Source: UBA1952 sp965246905 (GTDB lineage Bacteria; Bacteroidota; Bacteroidia; Chitinophagales; Chitinophagaceae). Taken from it: a stretch of 64,000 nucleotides of DNA. The position numbers and the translations under genes were made by a program. Every line of letters starts with the position of its first letter. The stretch's first letter is position 1. The stretch lies in NCBI GenBank assembly GCA_965246905.1, contig CBDFFZ010000014.1, positions 327,328 through 391,327 of the forward strand, in the 5' to 3' direction. The notes under the pieces are model-generated. The model had not been told where the DNA came from. It saw only the letters and a list, made by a program, of their open reading frames with translations, and did not search any database. Positions 8,848-19,500 of the stretch are shown piece after piece.

Positions 8848-9402
8848 ATGGTACGATTAAAACCACTAAGCACCTCCACAGCAACCGGCAAAACTGCGGA
8901 ACTCTACACCGCCATCAAGAGCCAGTTGGGCATGGTGCCTAATATGATGCAGACAATGGGTAACTCACCTGCATTTCTGGAGGGATATCTGGGCCTCAGC
9001 GGTGCTCTTGCAAAAGGCACACTGGGCGCTAAAACAGGCGCACTTATAGCCCTCGCAGTAGCCCAAAGCAATGGCTGCGACTACTGCCTCAGCGCGCATA
9101 CCTACATTGGCGCCAACCTGATAAAGATTGATGCCGGTGAAATGGATGCAGCCCGCGATGGGCGCAGCACGGACCCCAGGATCCATGCAGTATTGGTATT
9201 CGCGAAAGCCATTGTAGCGCGCAGGGGCAATGTAAGCGATGAAGACGTTGCTAAATTAATTTCGGCAGGCATCACCGAAGGCGAAGTGGGCGAAATTATT
9301 GGGCACGTAGCGTTGAATATTCTAACCAACTATTTCAATACCGCTGCAGGTACGGAGATAGATTTTCCGGTGATAAACGCAATACAGACAGCGGCTGTTT
9401 AA
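8848..9402 (+). CDS. AhpD-like carboxymuconolactone decarboxylase family protein
   Basis: A 184-residue all-helical protein of the CMD/AhpD family. The redox motif GCDYCLSAH gives Cys77, Cys80 and His84, as in alkylhydroperoxidase-type members, so peroxide reduction or thiol disulphide exchange is likely, not decarboxylation. The length suits the uncharacterised peroxidase-related group. The start at 8848 follows a purine-rich stretch (AAGCAAACCAAA) typical of the weak Shine-Dalgarno sites in this phylum. It ends just before a strong terminator. The neighbouring DUF1348, SMR and AraC genes suggest a small stress or detoxification patch. Confidence 0.85.
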   Translation: MVRLKPLSTSTATGKTAELYTAIKSQLGMVPNMMQTMGNSPAFLEGYLGLSGALAKGTLGAKTGALIALAVAQSNGCDYCLSAHTYIGANLIKIDAGEMDAARDGRSTDPRIHAVLVFAKAIVARRGNVSDEDVAKLISAGITEGEVGEIIGHVALNILTNYFNTAAGTEIDFPVINAIQTAAV

Positions 9403-9417
9403 ATAATTTGTGCACCT

Positions 9418-9458
9418 AAAGCGGCCGCCAGTAATATGCGGCTGCTTTTCCTTTTTTT
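9418..9458 (+). terminator. Rho-independent terminator after AhpD-like gene
   Basis: An 11-bp stem (AAAGCGGCCGC with GCGGCTGCTTT, one G-T wobble), a 9-base loop and a T7 tract at 9452-9458. It separates the AhpD-like gene from DUF1348. Confidence 0.8.
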
Positions 9459-9470
9459 AAATTAAAAAAC

Positions 9471-9884
9471 ATGGAGAGCAAACGACATCCACTACCACCA
9501 TTTACACTGGAAACGGCCCTGCAAAAAGTACAGGCTGCCGAAGATGCTTGGAATACTAAAGACCCGGAAAAAGTATGCCTTGCCTACACTGTTGATACGG
9601 AATGGCGCAACCGTACCGAGTTTATAAATGGCCGGCAAGCCGTGAAAGAATTTCTGGAAAATAAGTGGCAGAAGGAACTGAACTATCACCTTAAAAAAGA
9701 GCTTTGGGGCTTTCGGGAAAACAGAATGGCGGTTCGGTTTGAATATGAATGGCACGATGCCGCAGGCCAATGGTACCGAAGCTATGGCAACGAGCTGTGG
9801 GAATTTAACGCCAACGGGCTGATGCAAAAGCGCTTTGCCAGTATCAACGACCTGGCAATTGGAGAAAGAGACAGAAAGCTCTGA
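9471..9884 (+). CDS. DUF1348 family NTF2-like protein
   Basis: 137 residues that match DUF1348 almost throughout: PPFTLETALQKVQAAEDAWN, WRNRTEFINGR, ELWGFRENRMAVRFEYEWHD and the closing FASINDLAIGERDRK. The family adopts an NTF2/SnoaL cone fold; no enzyme activity is established. Family members normally continue about 15 residues (a Pro/Gly-rich tail after DRK), which is missing here. The next gene, a broken SMR transporter, starts inside its 3' end, so a deletion may have fused the two. Confidence 0.85.
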   Translation: MESKRHPLPPFTLETALQKVQAAEDAWNTKDPEKVCLAYTVDTEWRNRTEFINGRQAVKEFLENKWQKELNYHLKKELWGFRENRMAVRFEYEWHDAAGQWYRSYGNELWEFNANGLMQKRFASINDLAIGERDRKL

Positions 9885-10172
9885 TAGGAAAGCAACTATT
9901 TTGCTCATCTTTTTGTTGGCTGTATCTGAAGCGCTTTGGAGTATTGCGCTTAAAAAAGCATCCAGATTTTCGGATTGGGCAGTAAATATTATTGGCTTCC
10001 CTATTTTGGCAATCGGAATTGTTACATTTAAGAAAGTGCTAAGCGGGATGCCGCTTAGTATCGCATCGTTATCTCGAGCGGCGCATCTTTGCTGTTTACT
10101 GTAGCCTTGATATATGGTTTTATAAAACAAAAATTGATTTTAAGACTGCTTTATTCATGTACGCCACAATAG
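9835..10172 (+). pseudogene. SMR-family multidrug transporter, frameshifted
   Basis: The first frame (9835-10104) encodes transmembrane helices typical of small multidrug resistance proteins: ILLIFLLAVSEALWSIALKK, then NIIGFPILAIGIVTFKKVL and GMPLSIA. The reading then turns to nonsense. One base further on, the other frame continues with VISSGASLLFTVALIYGFIK to TAG at 10170. One missing base near 10065 (an expected TAC Tyr codon reads TC) restores SIAYVISSGAS, the family's conserved helix. The intact product would be about 110 residues with four helices, a proton-coupled exporter. It is either a real null allele or a sequencing error. Its start overlaps DUF1348 by 50 bases. Confidence 0.7.
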
Positions 10173-10209
10173 TTTCCATTACGGGACGTAATTATTATTC
10201 CAACAAATC

Positions 10210-11097
10210 ATGAAGGCGACCGCGCAACAGGCTTTTACTTTGATAAATCCTCAAACCGGCAACCTTGCCTTTAAGGTCTTTCACTTTGATGATGGCAGCC
10301 ACTTCGACCATTTACAGCGATACAATTATTACTCGCTTATTTGGATTACCGATGGCAGCGGTACTTTAAAATCAGACTTCAGCGAGCATCTGTTCGAAGG
10401 CGGCAACCTTTTTGCCTTTTCGCCTTACCAGCCGTTTATGTTTTTATCGCAAAGCATCCGGGGCGTGGCGCTGCATTTTCATCCCGACTTTTTTTGCATT
10501 CACAAACACCAATCGGAAATTGCGTGCAACGGTGTGCTGTTCAACAATATTTATCATCCGCCTTTCATTCAGATAGATGCAGCAGCTGCCGCGAAATTAG
10601 CGGAAGTAATCAGCCGGATTAAATCAGAAATTCAAGCGCCGGCCCTGGCGCAGTATGAGCTTCTAATCGCTTATCTCAAAATTTTGCTCATAAATTGCAG
10701 CAGGCTAAAAACGGAGCAACAGCCTGATGCAGCTGATGAAACATCCGGCTTAAATGAACCCTTTATTTTACAGACCCTGAAGACGAGCATCGAGAAAAAT
10801 TTTAAGCAAAAACACGCAGCCGGCGATTACGCAAGCGAATTGTGCCTCAGCACCAAAGCGCTGGCAAAAATCACGAAAACGCATTTCCGGAAAACACTTA
10901 CCCAGCTCATTTCCGAGCGGATTATCATAGAGGCAAAGCGGGAGCTCTACCTCACCAATAAGGCCGTTAAAGAGATTGCTTACGAATTGGGCTACGATGA
11001 CGAATATTATTTCAGCCGGTTTTTCAAGGTAAATACCAATATCTCACCACAGACTTACCGGGATACAGTTGGCTTTGGGCGCGGCGATTCTAAATAA
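10210..11097 (+). CDS. AraC-family transcriptional regulator
   Basis: 295 residues: an N-terminal cupin-like sensing domain (about 1-150) and a C-terminal pair of helix-turn-helix motifs (about 195-285). The AraC signature is clear: ELCLSTKALAKITKTHFRKT, then AVKEIAYELGYDDEYYFSRF and FKVNTNISPQTYRD. It binds DNA and probably responds to a small molecule in the cupin pocket. Likely targets are the adjacent SMR/DUF1348 genes or the downstream quinone oxidoreductase, an inference from position. The start ATG at 10210 follows CCAACAAATC, with no strong ribosome binding site. Confidence 0.9.
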   Translation: MKATAQQAFTLINPQTGNLAFKVFHFDDGSHFDHLQRYNYYSLIWITDGSGTLKSDFSEHLFEGGNLFAFSPYQPFMFLSQSIRGVALHFHPDFFCIHKHQSEIACNGVLFNNIYHPPFIQIDAAAAAKLAEVISRIKSEIQAPALAQYELLIAYLKILLINCSRLKTEQQPDAADETSGLNEPFILQTLKTSIEKNFKQKHAAGDYASELCLSTKALAKITKTHFRKTLTQLISERIIIEAKRELYLTNKAVKEIAYELGYDDEYYFSRFFKVNTNISPQTYRDTVGFGRGDSK

Positions 11098-11383
11098 GCG
11101 ATTGATGTATTCCTGCTACGCCCGGCTCTCAAAAATGAGATATAGGAACATACAAATCAGATCCTTAACAGGCAAGATGTCCTATCGCTACAAAAAGGCA
11201 GAGATCCCTTCCTTTAAGAATTTCATACCGGGCTTATTGAGGTTCAGCTTGCCTATAATGTAAAACACCCTAAGGCAAAATCCAAAGCAAGCGATCAGCA
11301 AAAAAAAATCCTGTTTTTTTCATCCGTTTTGTTCCCCTCGTTTGTCTCAGCTATATAAACAGACAAACAACATAAACAAGACC

Positions 11384-12363
11384 ATGAAAAAAATGCAGCT
11401 CACGCAATACGGCGTGCCAGAGGTATTGCAGCTTACCGAAGCACCCATCCCACAACCAAAAGCGGGCGAAGTGCTTTTTAAAATACAGGCCATCGGGGTC
11501 AATTACTCGGACATCCTTCGCCGCAAAAACACCTACTTCCAGCCCACGCCGCTGCCCTACACTCTGGGCCATGAGGCGGTAGGCATTATCGAAGCAGTTG
11601 GTGAGGGAGTAAACGAACCATTTATAGCTGGCGCAAGAGTCCTCGCCATTCTGCCCGGTTCCGGCGGCTATGCAGAATATGCAGTTGCCCCTACGCAGTA
11701 CTGTGTACCGCTGCCACCACACATCGATGTTAAAGAAGCAACAGCCATTTTCGTGCAGGGCAGCACTGCACAGCTTCTGGTATCGGCCATTGCCGGTGAT
11801 ATTGCTGGTAAAACCGTAATGATAAATGCAGCAGGCGGCGGCGTAGGCTCACTGCTGGTGCAGCTCGCTAAAATGGCCGGCGCAACGGTGATAGCCTCGC
11901 AAGTAATCCCGAAAAGCTGCAACTCGCAACAAAGCTCGGAGCCGATGAAACAGTAAATTATTCCATTCCGGGATGGTCTGAAACGGTAAAAAAGCGGAAC
12001 GGTGGTAAAGGGGTAGATGTCGTGTTTGAGATGGTAGGCGGCGAGGTATATAACGAGCGTATCAAATGCCTTGCAACGGGTGGCCATCTCATCATTTACG
12101 GTGCGGCAAGCGGTGTGCAGGGTTCCGTTCACCCTGAATATTTTGTGGATGAAAGCCTTACCCAAACCGGCTTTAATCTTGCTTACCACATCCAGACCAA
12201 AACCGCTGTATGGCAGGCTGCCCTGGGCGCGGTGATTGGCCTTTTAGCCGAAGGCAAACTGAAAGTTGAGGTAAGCAGCACCTTTTCTTTGAAGGATGCC
12301 GCAGAAGCACACCGACAGATCGAGGCAAGAAAAACCACGGGTAAAGTTGTTTTGATACCTTAG
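11384..12363 (+). pseudogene. Zinc-independent quinone oxidoreductase, frameshifted
   Basis: The first frame starts at ATG 11384 and encodes the N-terminal GroES-like half of a medium-chain dehydrogenase (VNYSDILRRKNTY, YTLGHEAVGIIEAVGEG) and the Rossmann NADPH motif NAAGGGVGSLLVQLAKMAGA. It runs out at 11956. The reading continues one base earlier with EKLQLATKLGADETVNYS and on to VVLIP at 12363. A single lost base near 11908-11911 (CCCGAA where CCNGAA is expected) accounts for the break. The intact enzyme would have about 326 residues and reduce quinones or enones with NADPH. It ends 5 bp before the sigma factor. Confidence 0.75.
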
Positions 12364-12368
12364 GGCCG

Positions 12369-13211
12369 ATGGAAGAAAATGAATGGGGCGACCCCATTCT
12401 AAAACGTGCGCTGGAAGGCGATATCAATGCCTTCCAGTCACTTTTTGCGGCCTTTCAGCAGCCGCTGAAATCCTATTTGTACCGGCTTATGGCCAACCGG
12501 AATGATGCAGAGGACCTCACCCATGATGCCTTCATCAAAGCCTACGATAAGCTGCACACATTCAGGGCGGAATCTTCCCTGAAGACCTGGATTTTCCAGA
12601 TAGCCACTCATCTTGCCCAGAACCAACTGCAACGCCAAAAACGCTGGACACCCGATGTGTCGGCGCAGGCACAATCCCTGGTGTTCCGTGATCCGGAGTT
12701 AGCCGGTAGCATAGAGAAAGTGGCCCATCAATCTGCCTATGGCAGCTACGAGATAAAGGAGCATATCGATACCTGCTTTACCTGCATTGGAAAAAACCTG
12801 CCGGTGGAAAATCAGGTAGCCATTATCCTCAAAGAAATCTATGATTTTTCAGTGGCAGACATTTGCCTGATATTGGAGAAATCGGAGGGCGCGGTAAAAT
12901 ACCTGTTGCAGGACGGGCGCAAAACAATGGTGGACATCTTTGAAGCGCGTTGTGCCTTAATAAATAAGGAAGGTGTATGCAACCAGTGCTCAGAGCTCAA
13001 CGGATGGTTTAACCCAAAGCAAAACCAGCAGGAGGCACTCATGAAAATAGACCTCGTGCGCGGCTCAAAAAAATACGATCGGGAGACGCTGTTTGAAATG
13101 CGGATACGATTGGTCAAAGCCATTGATCCGCTCACATCAGATGGAACAGAATTGCAGGAGGTGTTGCTAAAGTGCAATGCGCTTGCAATGGGTGACATCG
13201 CCAAAAATTAA
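12369..13211 (+). CDS. ECF sigma factor with Cys-rich C-terminal part
   Basis: 280 residues. Region 2 (about 15-90) shows DAEDLTHDAFIKAYDKLHTF and LKTWIFQIATHLAQN; region 4 (about 145-192) shows VAIILKEIYDFSVADICLIL and EGAVKYLLQDGRK, so it should direct RNA polymerase to specific promoters. Two unusual Cys clusters are present: HIDTCFTC (H132, C136, C139) between regions 2 and 4, and C195, C204, C207 after region 4. They resemble zinc-finger anti-sigma motifs built into the sigma factor. A 70-residue C-terminal extension follows. No anti-sigma gene is adjacent. The start at 12369 lies 5 bp after the oxidoreductase stop. Confidence 0.85.
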   Translation: MEENEWGDPILKRALEGDINAFQSLFAAFQQPLKSYLYRLMANRNDAEDLTHDAFIKAYDKLHTFRAESSLKTWIFQIATHLAQNQLQRQKRWTPDVSAQAQSLVFRDPELAGSIEKVAHQSAYGSYEIKEHIDTCFTCIGKNLPVENQVAIILKEIYDFSVADICLILEKSEGAVKYLLQDGRKTMVDIFEARCALINKEGVCNQCSELNGWFNPKQNQQEALMKIDLVRGSKKYDRETLFEMRIRLVKAIDPLTSDGTELQEVLLKCNALAMGDIAKN

Positions 13212-13596
13212 ACGATGGCCGGAAGCTGCACCAACAAATGACACAGCACTATTACTTTTCAATCTGCCTTTGGTATAAGGGCTAAGATCCCACTCCTTCA
13301 TATTGCTAAAACCCAATATTTTGTAAAGAGCGCTTTGTTCCTAAAAGCATAATTCAGCCATGATTTGGTGCTAAAATTTGTAACTGACCGTATTTTCTAT
13401 GCTTCATCATTACAACTCTGACGTGGATCATTCACTATGAAAAGCGTCCCGGTAAAAACCGGGACGCTCATGTGTTTTTTGTATGTTTTCAAACCAATAA
13501 AAATTCCGGAAATACCTCAGAAAAACTACCTGTGGTAAACGGCTTACCCAGCAGTTATGTTTTTTTGAACTCCATAATCAGGCATTGCTGGATGAT
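13212..13596. other. Intergenic region, convergent gene ends
   Basis: About 385 bases between the ends of the sigma factor gene and the giant secreted-protein gene. Apart from the terminator at 13444-13476 I see no gene or repeat. Confidence 0.5.
13444..13476. terminator. Strong hairpin terminator between convergent genes
   Basis: A perfect 11-bp stem, AGCGTCCCGGT pairing with ACCGGGACGCT around an AAAA loop, with a T-run at about 13476 on the plus side and an A-run (13441-13444) on the other. It can serve both the sigma factor gene and the giant gene. Confidence 0.8.
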
Positions 13597-16500
13597 CTAT
13601 AATCTCGTTACGCTTTTCGTAACAATGGTTCCATCAACACCGGCAACCTGGATGTAATAAACGCCGGTTTGTAAAGATCCCAGTGCGAGGTGATATTGGG
13701 CTGCATTAACGAATCGCGACAAGATCCTCGTACCCTGGATATCGAATACACTCACCGATTTGATCATACTTGTCGCTTTAATCATAACATCATCGTTTGT
13801 TGGGTTTGGATAAAGATTAATGGCCATAATGCTACCCTCGCCAAAGTTTACTAAACGTGTTGGCGAATAAGACCATTTGCCGCTGGCTTCAACAATCTTC
13901 AGCCGATAATAATTATTGCCTGTTACCGGCTGTTCATCATAGCCTTTATAGCTGTTGAGCGTGGCCGAGCCTAACGTTATAACCTTGTCTATCACATTGA
14001 ATAACCGGCCATCGGTACTATGTTCCACTTCGAAATGATCAATGTTGGCCTCATTGGTTGTTTGCCATTCCACGGACACACGCTTTCCTTCAAGTGCTGC
14101 ATTAAAATCAAGCAAAGTTAACGGCAGTGGTACGGCCAGTATCTGGCTTGTGGCTGCAGCATAGCCGAACGTAGAGAAGTTGGTAATACCTTCAAATTGA
14201 ACATAGTTAATCCCGTCCTCAACGCCAGTGGAAGTTACGACAAGCTTTGTGCCACCGGTAAGGCCAAGTGGAGTAAGCGCATTGACCGCATCTGCCTGAG
14301 TACCTTCATACTTAAACCACGAGCTATCTGCATAAGCATTTGCACCGGCAGACTGCAAACTTTGTATGCTGTGCAAATCTGTGTTAGGATAATACATACG
14401 CACTTTTACGCCGCCATTAACGGTGAGGTCGCCATCGTGTACGATGGTCATCATATAAGGCATAACCTCGGTACTGTCATTGCCGTCAGACGAGCGATGA
14501 GAGACATCACCAACCGCACCGGAATTATCAATAACCACATCATCCGGGTTCCAGTCATTGCCATTCGGATTGATTGCGGCTACCAACTTGTTCGGGTTGG
14601 CGGGATCAAAATAATAGTAGAACCCGTTTGTTTTTTTGCACGTGCTGGAAACCAGCGATGCACTGACGTTGCCTGTTGTAACCAATCCGGCTATTGTAAC
14701 AGGAGTTGTAGAACAACAAGAAGAAGGATTGAGGATCCAGTTAAATGATTGAGCCGGACTGGTGCAATATTCATTGACATCAAGATCGAAGAAGTAATAA
14801 TAGTTATCGCTGAGGTTATAGCTTACGGCGCCGGTCTGGCCATCGATGGCAAAGTCGGTAACGCCACTTGTAACAGAGAACGCGGTATTGCCATTGGCAG
14901 GTACATTGATTGGGAAATCTGAATTCACAAAGGCAAGTGCGCCGGTTGGTTGTGTACCAGATGTTGAAGCATCAAGCAGCAACAGGTAATCCCCTGGCGC
15001 AATGTACCAATTGGTAAGCGCAATTGAGGCCGTTGCACCATCTGCCACACTACCTGCACCAGAAGTATATATCTGATAGCCACCCGGCGTATAGAGGCTT
15101 ACCTTATAGCCTGAGGATGCAGTGCCGTCGCCGGTCGTACCCTTCACGGTAACACTGTTCAATTTAATAACATTGCTTACATGCAGCATAATGCCACTGC
15201 TGGTATCGCCGCCGCCACTTTCACTTCCGTCAAGAGTTGCAGTGCGGTATCCCTGCTTGTTTAATATGCTGCTTGTTGATGCCGTAACATAAGTATTCCA
15301 GGTGCCATTAAAAACAGTATCTCCAGGCGTTACGCTTAAGGTTGTTGAAAGATTAGTTGTAGTGGGAGGCAAACCACCGTTAAATAGTTTACCCTTAGGG
15401 CTCTCTAACCAGAATTGGTGGCTTGCAGCTGTTGTTGTCGCCATTACAATATTCTGTGCCTGATTTAAACACGTATTCAGGTCTGCCTGGCTCGTGGTAT
15501 TGGCAGGCGTTGTAGTGCCGGTTATCGTTATATAATCTGTGTACGTATTTGTTAGCAATGTACCGCTACACAAATAATTTGCACGGATATATTGAGGCGT
15601 GGTTGTAGTGATCGCGTATGTAAATGTGCTATCACCCTGGTCAAAATTCTGAACAACACCGGTGAAGTTACTTGCAGTAGCAACCTGGAAACGATACATA
15701 CTGCCCGGTGCACCATCACCTGTTGCAGCAACCGAATAGTGCGCCACAACAGTTAATGAATCTCCGATGCAACCTGTTGTGGTAGCTCCCGCAGAAGCTG
15801 AAGCCGCAGCGCCGGTAATGGTTGCAACAACGCCGTTATTCACGCTCTCAATGCCACGGTTCAGATCATCACCCCGGAAGATGGAATAATTATCCTGAAC
15901 AGAGTTATCATCCAGCGTTGCTGTGGTAGGGTCTGCAGGAACAGGAATTGGCGTGTAGTTTTCCAATTGCACGGAGCCAGGGCAAGCAATTGTATTAGCA
16001 GTAAAGTCCCCGCTACTCCAGCTACACACGGTACCGTCGTTAGTTTCAGCGATCACAAAGTATTCAATGGTATAAACAGGAGTGGTTGCTATTGTGCTTT
16101 TCAATAATCCAAGATCGAGATTGAAGCGGTAAACATTACCCGTATTGCTGAAAGCATTTACAAAGCGCCAGCCGCTCGCACCTGCTGCTATATTGCTGGT
16201 GGATAGTGGCAATGCCGGGATAACATTCGCATCTATATTGCCGGCGGCAAAAGAATTGTTGTTGTAAACGCGACGATAGTAAAGACGGGGTGCCTTCGCT
16301 GCATTATAGGCAGGCAGGGGTTTACTGGCAGGTGGCGTGATCGTTACGTCAAGCGGTTTGTTACCACCACATATACTGTCGTTGATCGGAGCAAAATCGA
16401 AGGCTATGGTACCGCTGATAAAGGCAGGCAATACACCAGTTGTTTCATAGGCCCCGGCAGCTACATTAGTAGCTCCACGGGTGGTTCCAAAATAATCGGT

Positions 16501-19500
16501 TGTTATTGCAAGAGGGCTCACAACAGGGCTTGGATTAAATGCTGAAGAAACGTTACCGTTAGTAAGCTTCAGGTTATTGGGTGCAATACCGGTGTTTACA
16601 AAAGGCGGAGCTACGGGCACGTTAGTTGTATTGTCCAGCTCGGCATAGCTTTGTCTTTCCGCACCGGCCATAAATGTTTTGTATCTGCCGCATTGGGTAT
16701 TGAAATTACTTGCACCCCCTATATTATCGTTGACAAGATTATTGGCTGTATTAATGGTAGCGCCGCTCCAGGCATAAGCATTACGGATGCCACCTGTGCC
16801 AGCCGCATTGTAAATGGTTGCCTGCCCGTAAATGTAATTGTGAAGGTCACTATTGATGAAGTAAACATTTCCGGTCGATGTCTTAGCCGTACCGAGTGGC
16901 ACCTTGCCCGCTGCGGTCACGTTATAATTCCGCACAACCATATTACTTGCACTATTGGCAACAGCTGCATTCGGGGCAACATTCACAGAGATGATATTGT
17001 TCCGGTAATCGGTAGTGTATGCTTTAGTATTGTAATAGTAAGTAGCGATCATCAGGCCGGTAACGCCGAAAGCCCCGGCAGTAGTACTTGCCAGCCTTCC
17101 GGTTGAAGTACCAGCCAATCCGCCAAGTGTTAGGGTATTGTGAAACACATTGTACTTTGCTGCAAGGCCGGATACAACCAAACCGTTGATAGCGGTACGG
17201 CTACGCATAGCAGGCGCCGTAAGGTTGCTGACGAAGTTATTATAGATGTTGCCGGTAGTAGCATAAGCAGCCGTGTTGTTATAAGCGAGGATACCTGTTG
17301 GGCCGCAGAGATAGTCATTGTCCGATGCCGGGCCGGTTGAAGCGCTTCCGGCATCAAGGCCTGAAACATTATTGCTGTACAGATTGAGCACGTTCCAGTT
17401 TTCTGCGGCAATGCCTACCATCCCATAACGGTAAAAACTGTTTACATTGTTGGTAAGGATCTGTGTAGAAGTAGCAACCGGGCCGCTCATATTGTTGACC
17501 GTATTATTGTAGATGTTTACCGTATTGCCAACCGTTGTCTTTCCTGTAGTAAAAATGCCTTGCATCATGGAATAGCTGCCGGTATTAAACAAAGTGGCCG
17601 TTTGGGTCATGCCATCAATAATATTATTGGAAATATTCTTGACCTGGGTGCCCGAAGCATAATCGGCAACGATACCACGGTACTTGGCATAATAACCATT
17701 GTTGGCTGCGCCGCGGATGCCAGTGCGCATGTTGGCCGTAAGCACGCAACTATCAATTTTTACCGTGCTGATGCCTGTTTTAGGCTGCCCTGCTACGTGA
17801 ATCAGATCCGTATATGCAATTGCATTATTGCCCGCACCATTATAAAGGCTGCAACCTGTAATCGTATCCTTCGATACAAGGGTATTAATGCCGCCACGCT
17901 TAATATAGATGCCTGTAAACGAAACCGGAATGGTAGAGGTTGGCGTTGCCAGAATGGAGCAATTGCTGATCTTATTACCCGTTACCTGAACGAGCGTACG
18001 AACAACATTTGTAAACACCGGGTAAGTATAGATGAGTGGCATGCCCGTAGTTTGGGTAGTCGCAGCAATAGCAGTAGTACCCAGCGTAAAAGCACTAATC
18101 TGATTGTTATTGATAAAGAGATTTTTGCTGCCATGACACCAGTAAACAGCGCTGATACAACCATTGCTATTGATGCCGGTACGGGTAATATTATTAATGA
18201 TGTTATTGCTGATGCTTATATCGCCACCAGACTGATAGCCTGCACGGTAATTTCCCGTAAATGAAGTGACATTTGCGTCTTCAAAATTAGAATTGATCGC
18301 CATTACATTACCATTTACCCCTTTCAGATTGGTGATGGTATTGTTCTTGATTTCTATGTTCCCGCCGCCTTTTGCTATTTGCCCGCCATCGTCATTTGCG
18401 GCAAATGTGATACCATACAGATGTTTCCCGTTGGATGAGGTAGTTGCGGTAGAACCATTACTGCCTACCGTTAGGTTCATGTTATTGACGGTATTGTTAT
18501 TGATCTTAAACAGGCTGGTAGAGACTCGTGGCAAAGCCCATGCGCCAGTGCCCATCCCTACCCAAATACCAGAGAACATTTTGATGTTAGAGCCAACAGT
18601 TTCGCCATAACAACCGCTGACATTGTTATACTCAATATCACAATCCTGCTGGCCGCCCATAGCGATACCTGCAATAGCAAACTTATAACCTCCGCCGAAA
18701 TAAGCGACACCTGTTAAGGGACCGAAATTTGTTATCGTATTGCCTGCGCCGCTTTGCCCTACTGTATTGCCGGTGCCTGCATACAGCGTAGCGCCACTTT
18801 GATACCATGCATCTTCAATCGAAATACCATACGTGCAGTTATCAATTGCATTGCCAGTAATGGTATTGAAGCTGTGTACATCTGCGGCGCTTTTAATACC
18901 CTCATTAGGGTTGGAATATGTCCAATAAACACCGGAATTACTTCCCGCATGTGTGCTGGTCCAGTGTACCAGCGCAACCCCCATACTCATGAACGGATAG
19001 TAGGCATAACCAATGTTGGTATAGCTTTTAGGATTGCGGGTAAGCGTAATCGCACAATTCTTAATAGTAACATGCTGGCAGCCGTTGTTCCCGGTGGTCG
19101 TATTATATTGTTGTTTGAAAAGCGCAATGCCCATCTCCATATTTTTCGCCGCTGTATTGTTAGCCACAGGATCTTGTATGCCAAGCCCATCGAGCGTTAT
19201 ATAATCCTGGCCAGCTATGCCTACTACGTAATCATAGTTGCCAATGCCGGTGCCGCCCTGCAGTATCGGTTTAGTGGACGTTCCATCCCATTGAAATATA
19301 ACAGGGTTTGCAGCTGTTCCACCTTTCGTAATCAATAGACCTGCAGGTACAGAACCGACCCCGGATGCCATAATTTCGGTATTGCCACCTGCCAGATTAA
19401 AGGTAACGCCACCGCTACCTGCACCAACCCAGTTTAACGTATTAACGGCTTCGGTAAAGGAGACGAATTGGTTTAATCCTGCAACACCATAAACTGTTTT

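Noticed and set aside
18754..19338. Plus-strand ORFs of 150-234 codons inside the giant secreted-protein gene
   Set aside because: They are antisense shadows of the Asn/Thr-rich repeat frame; no start signal or recognisable protein.
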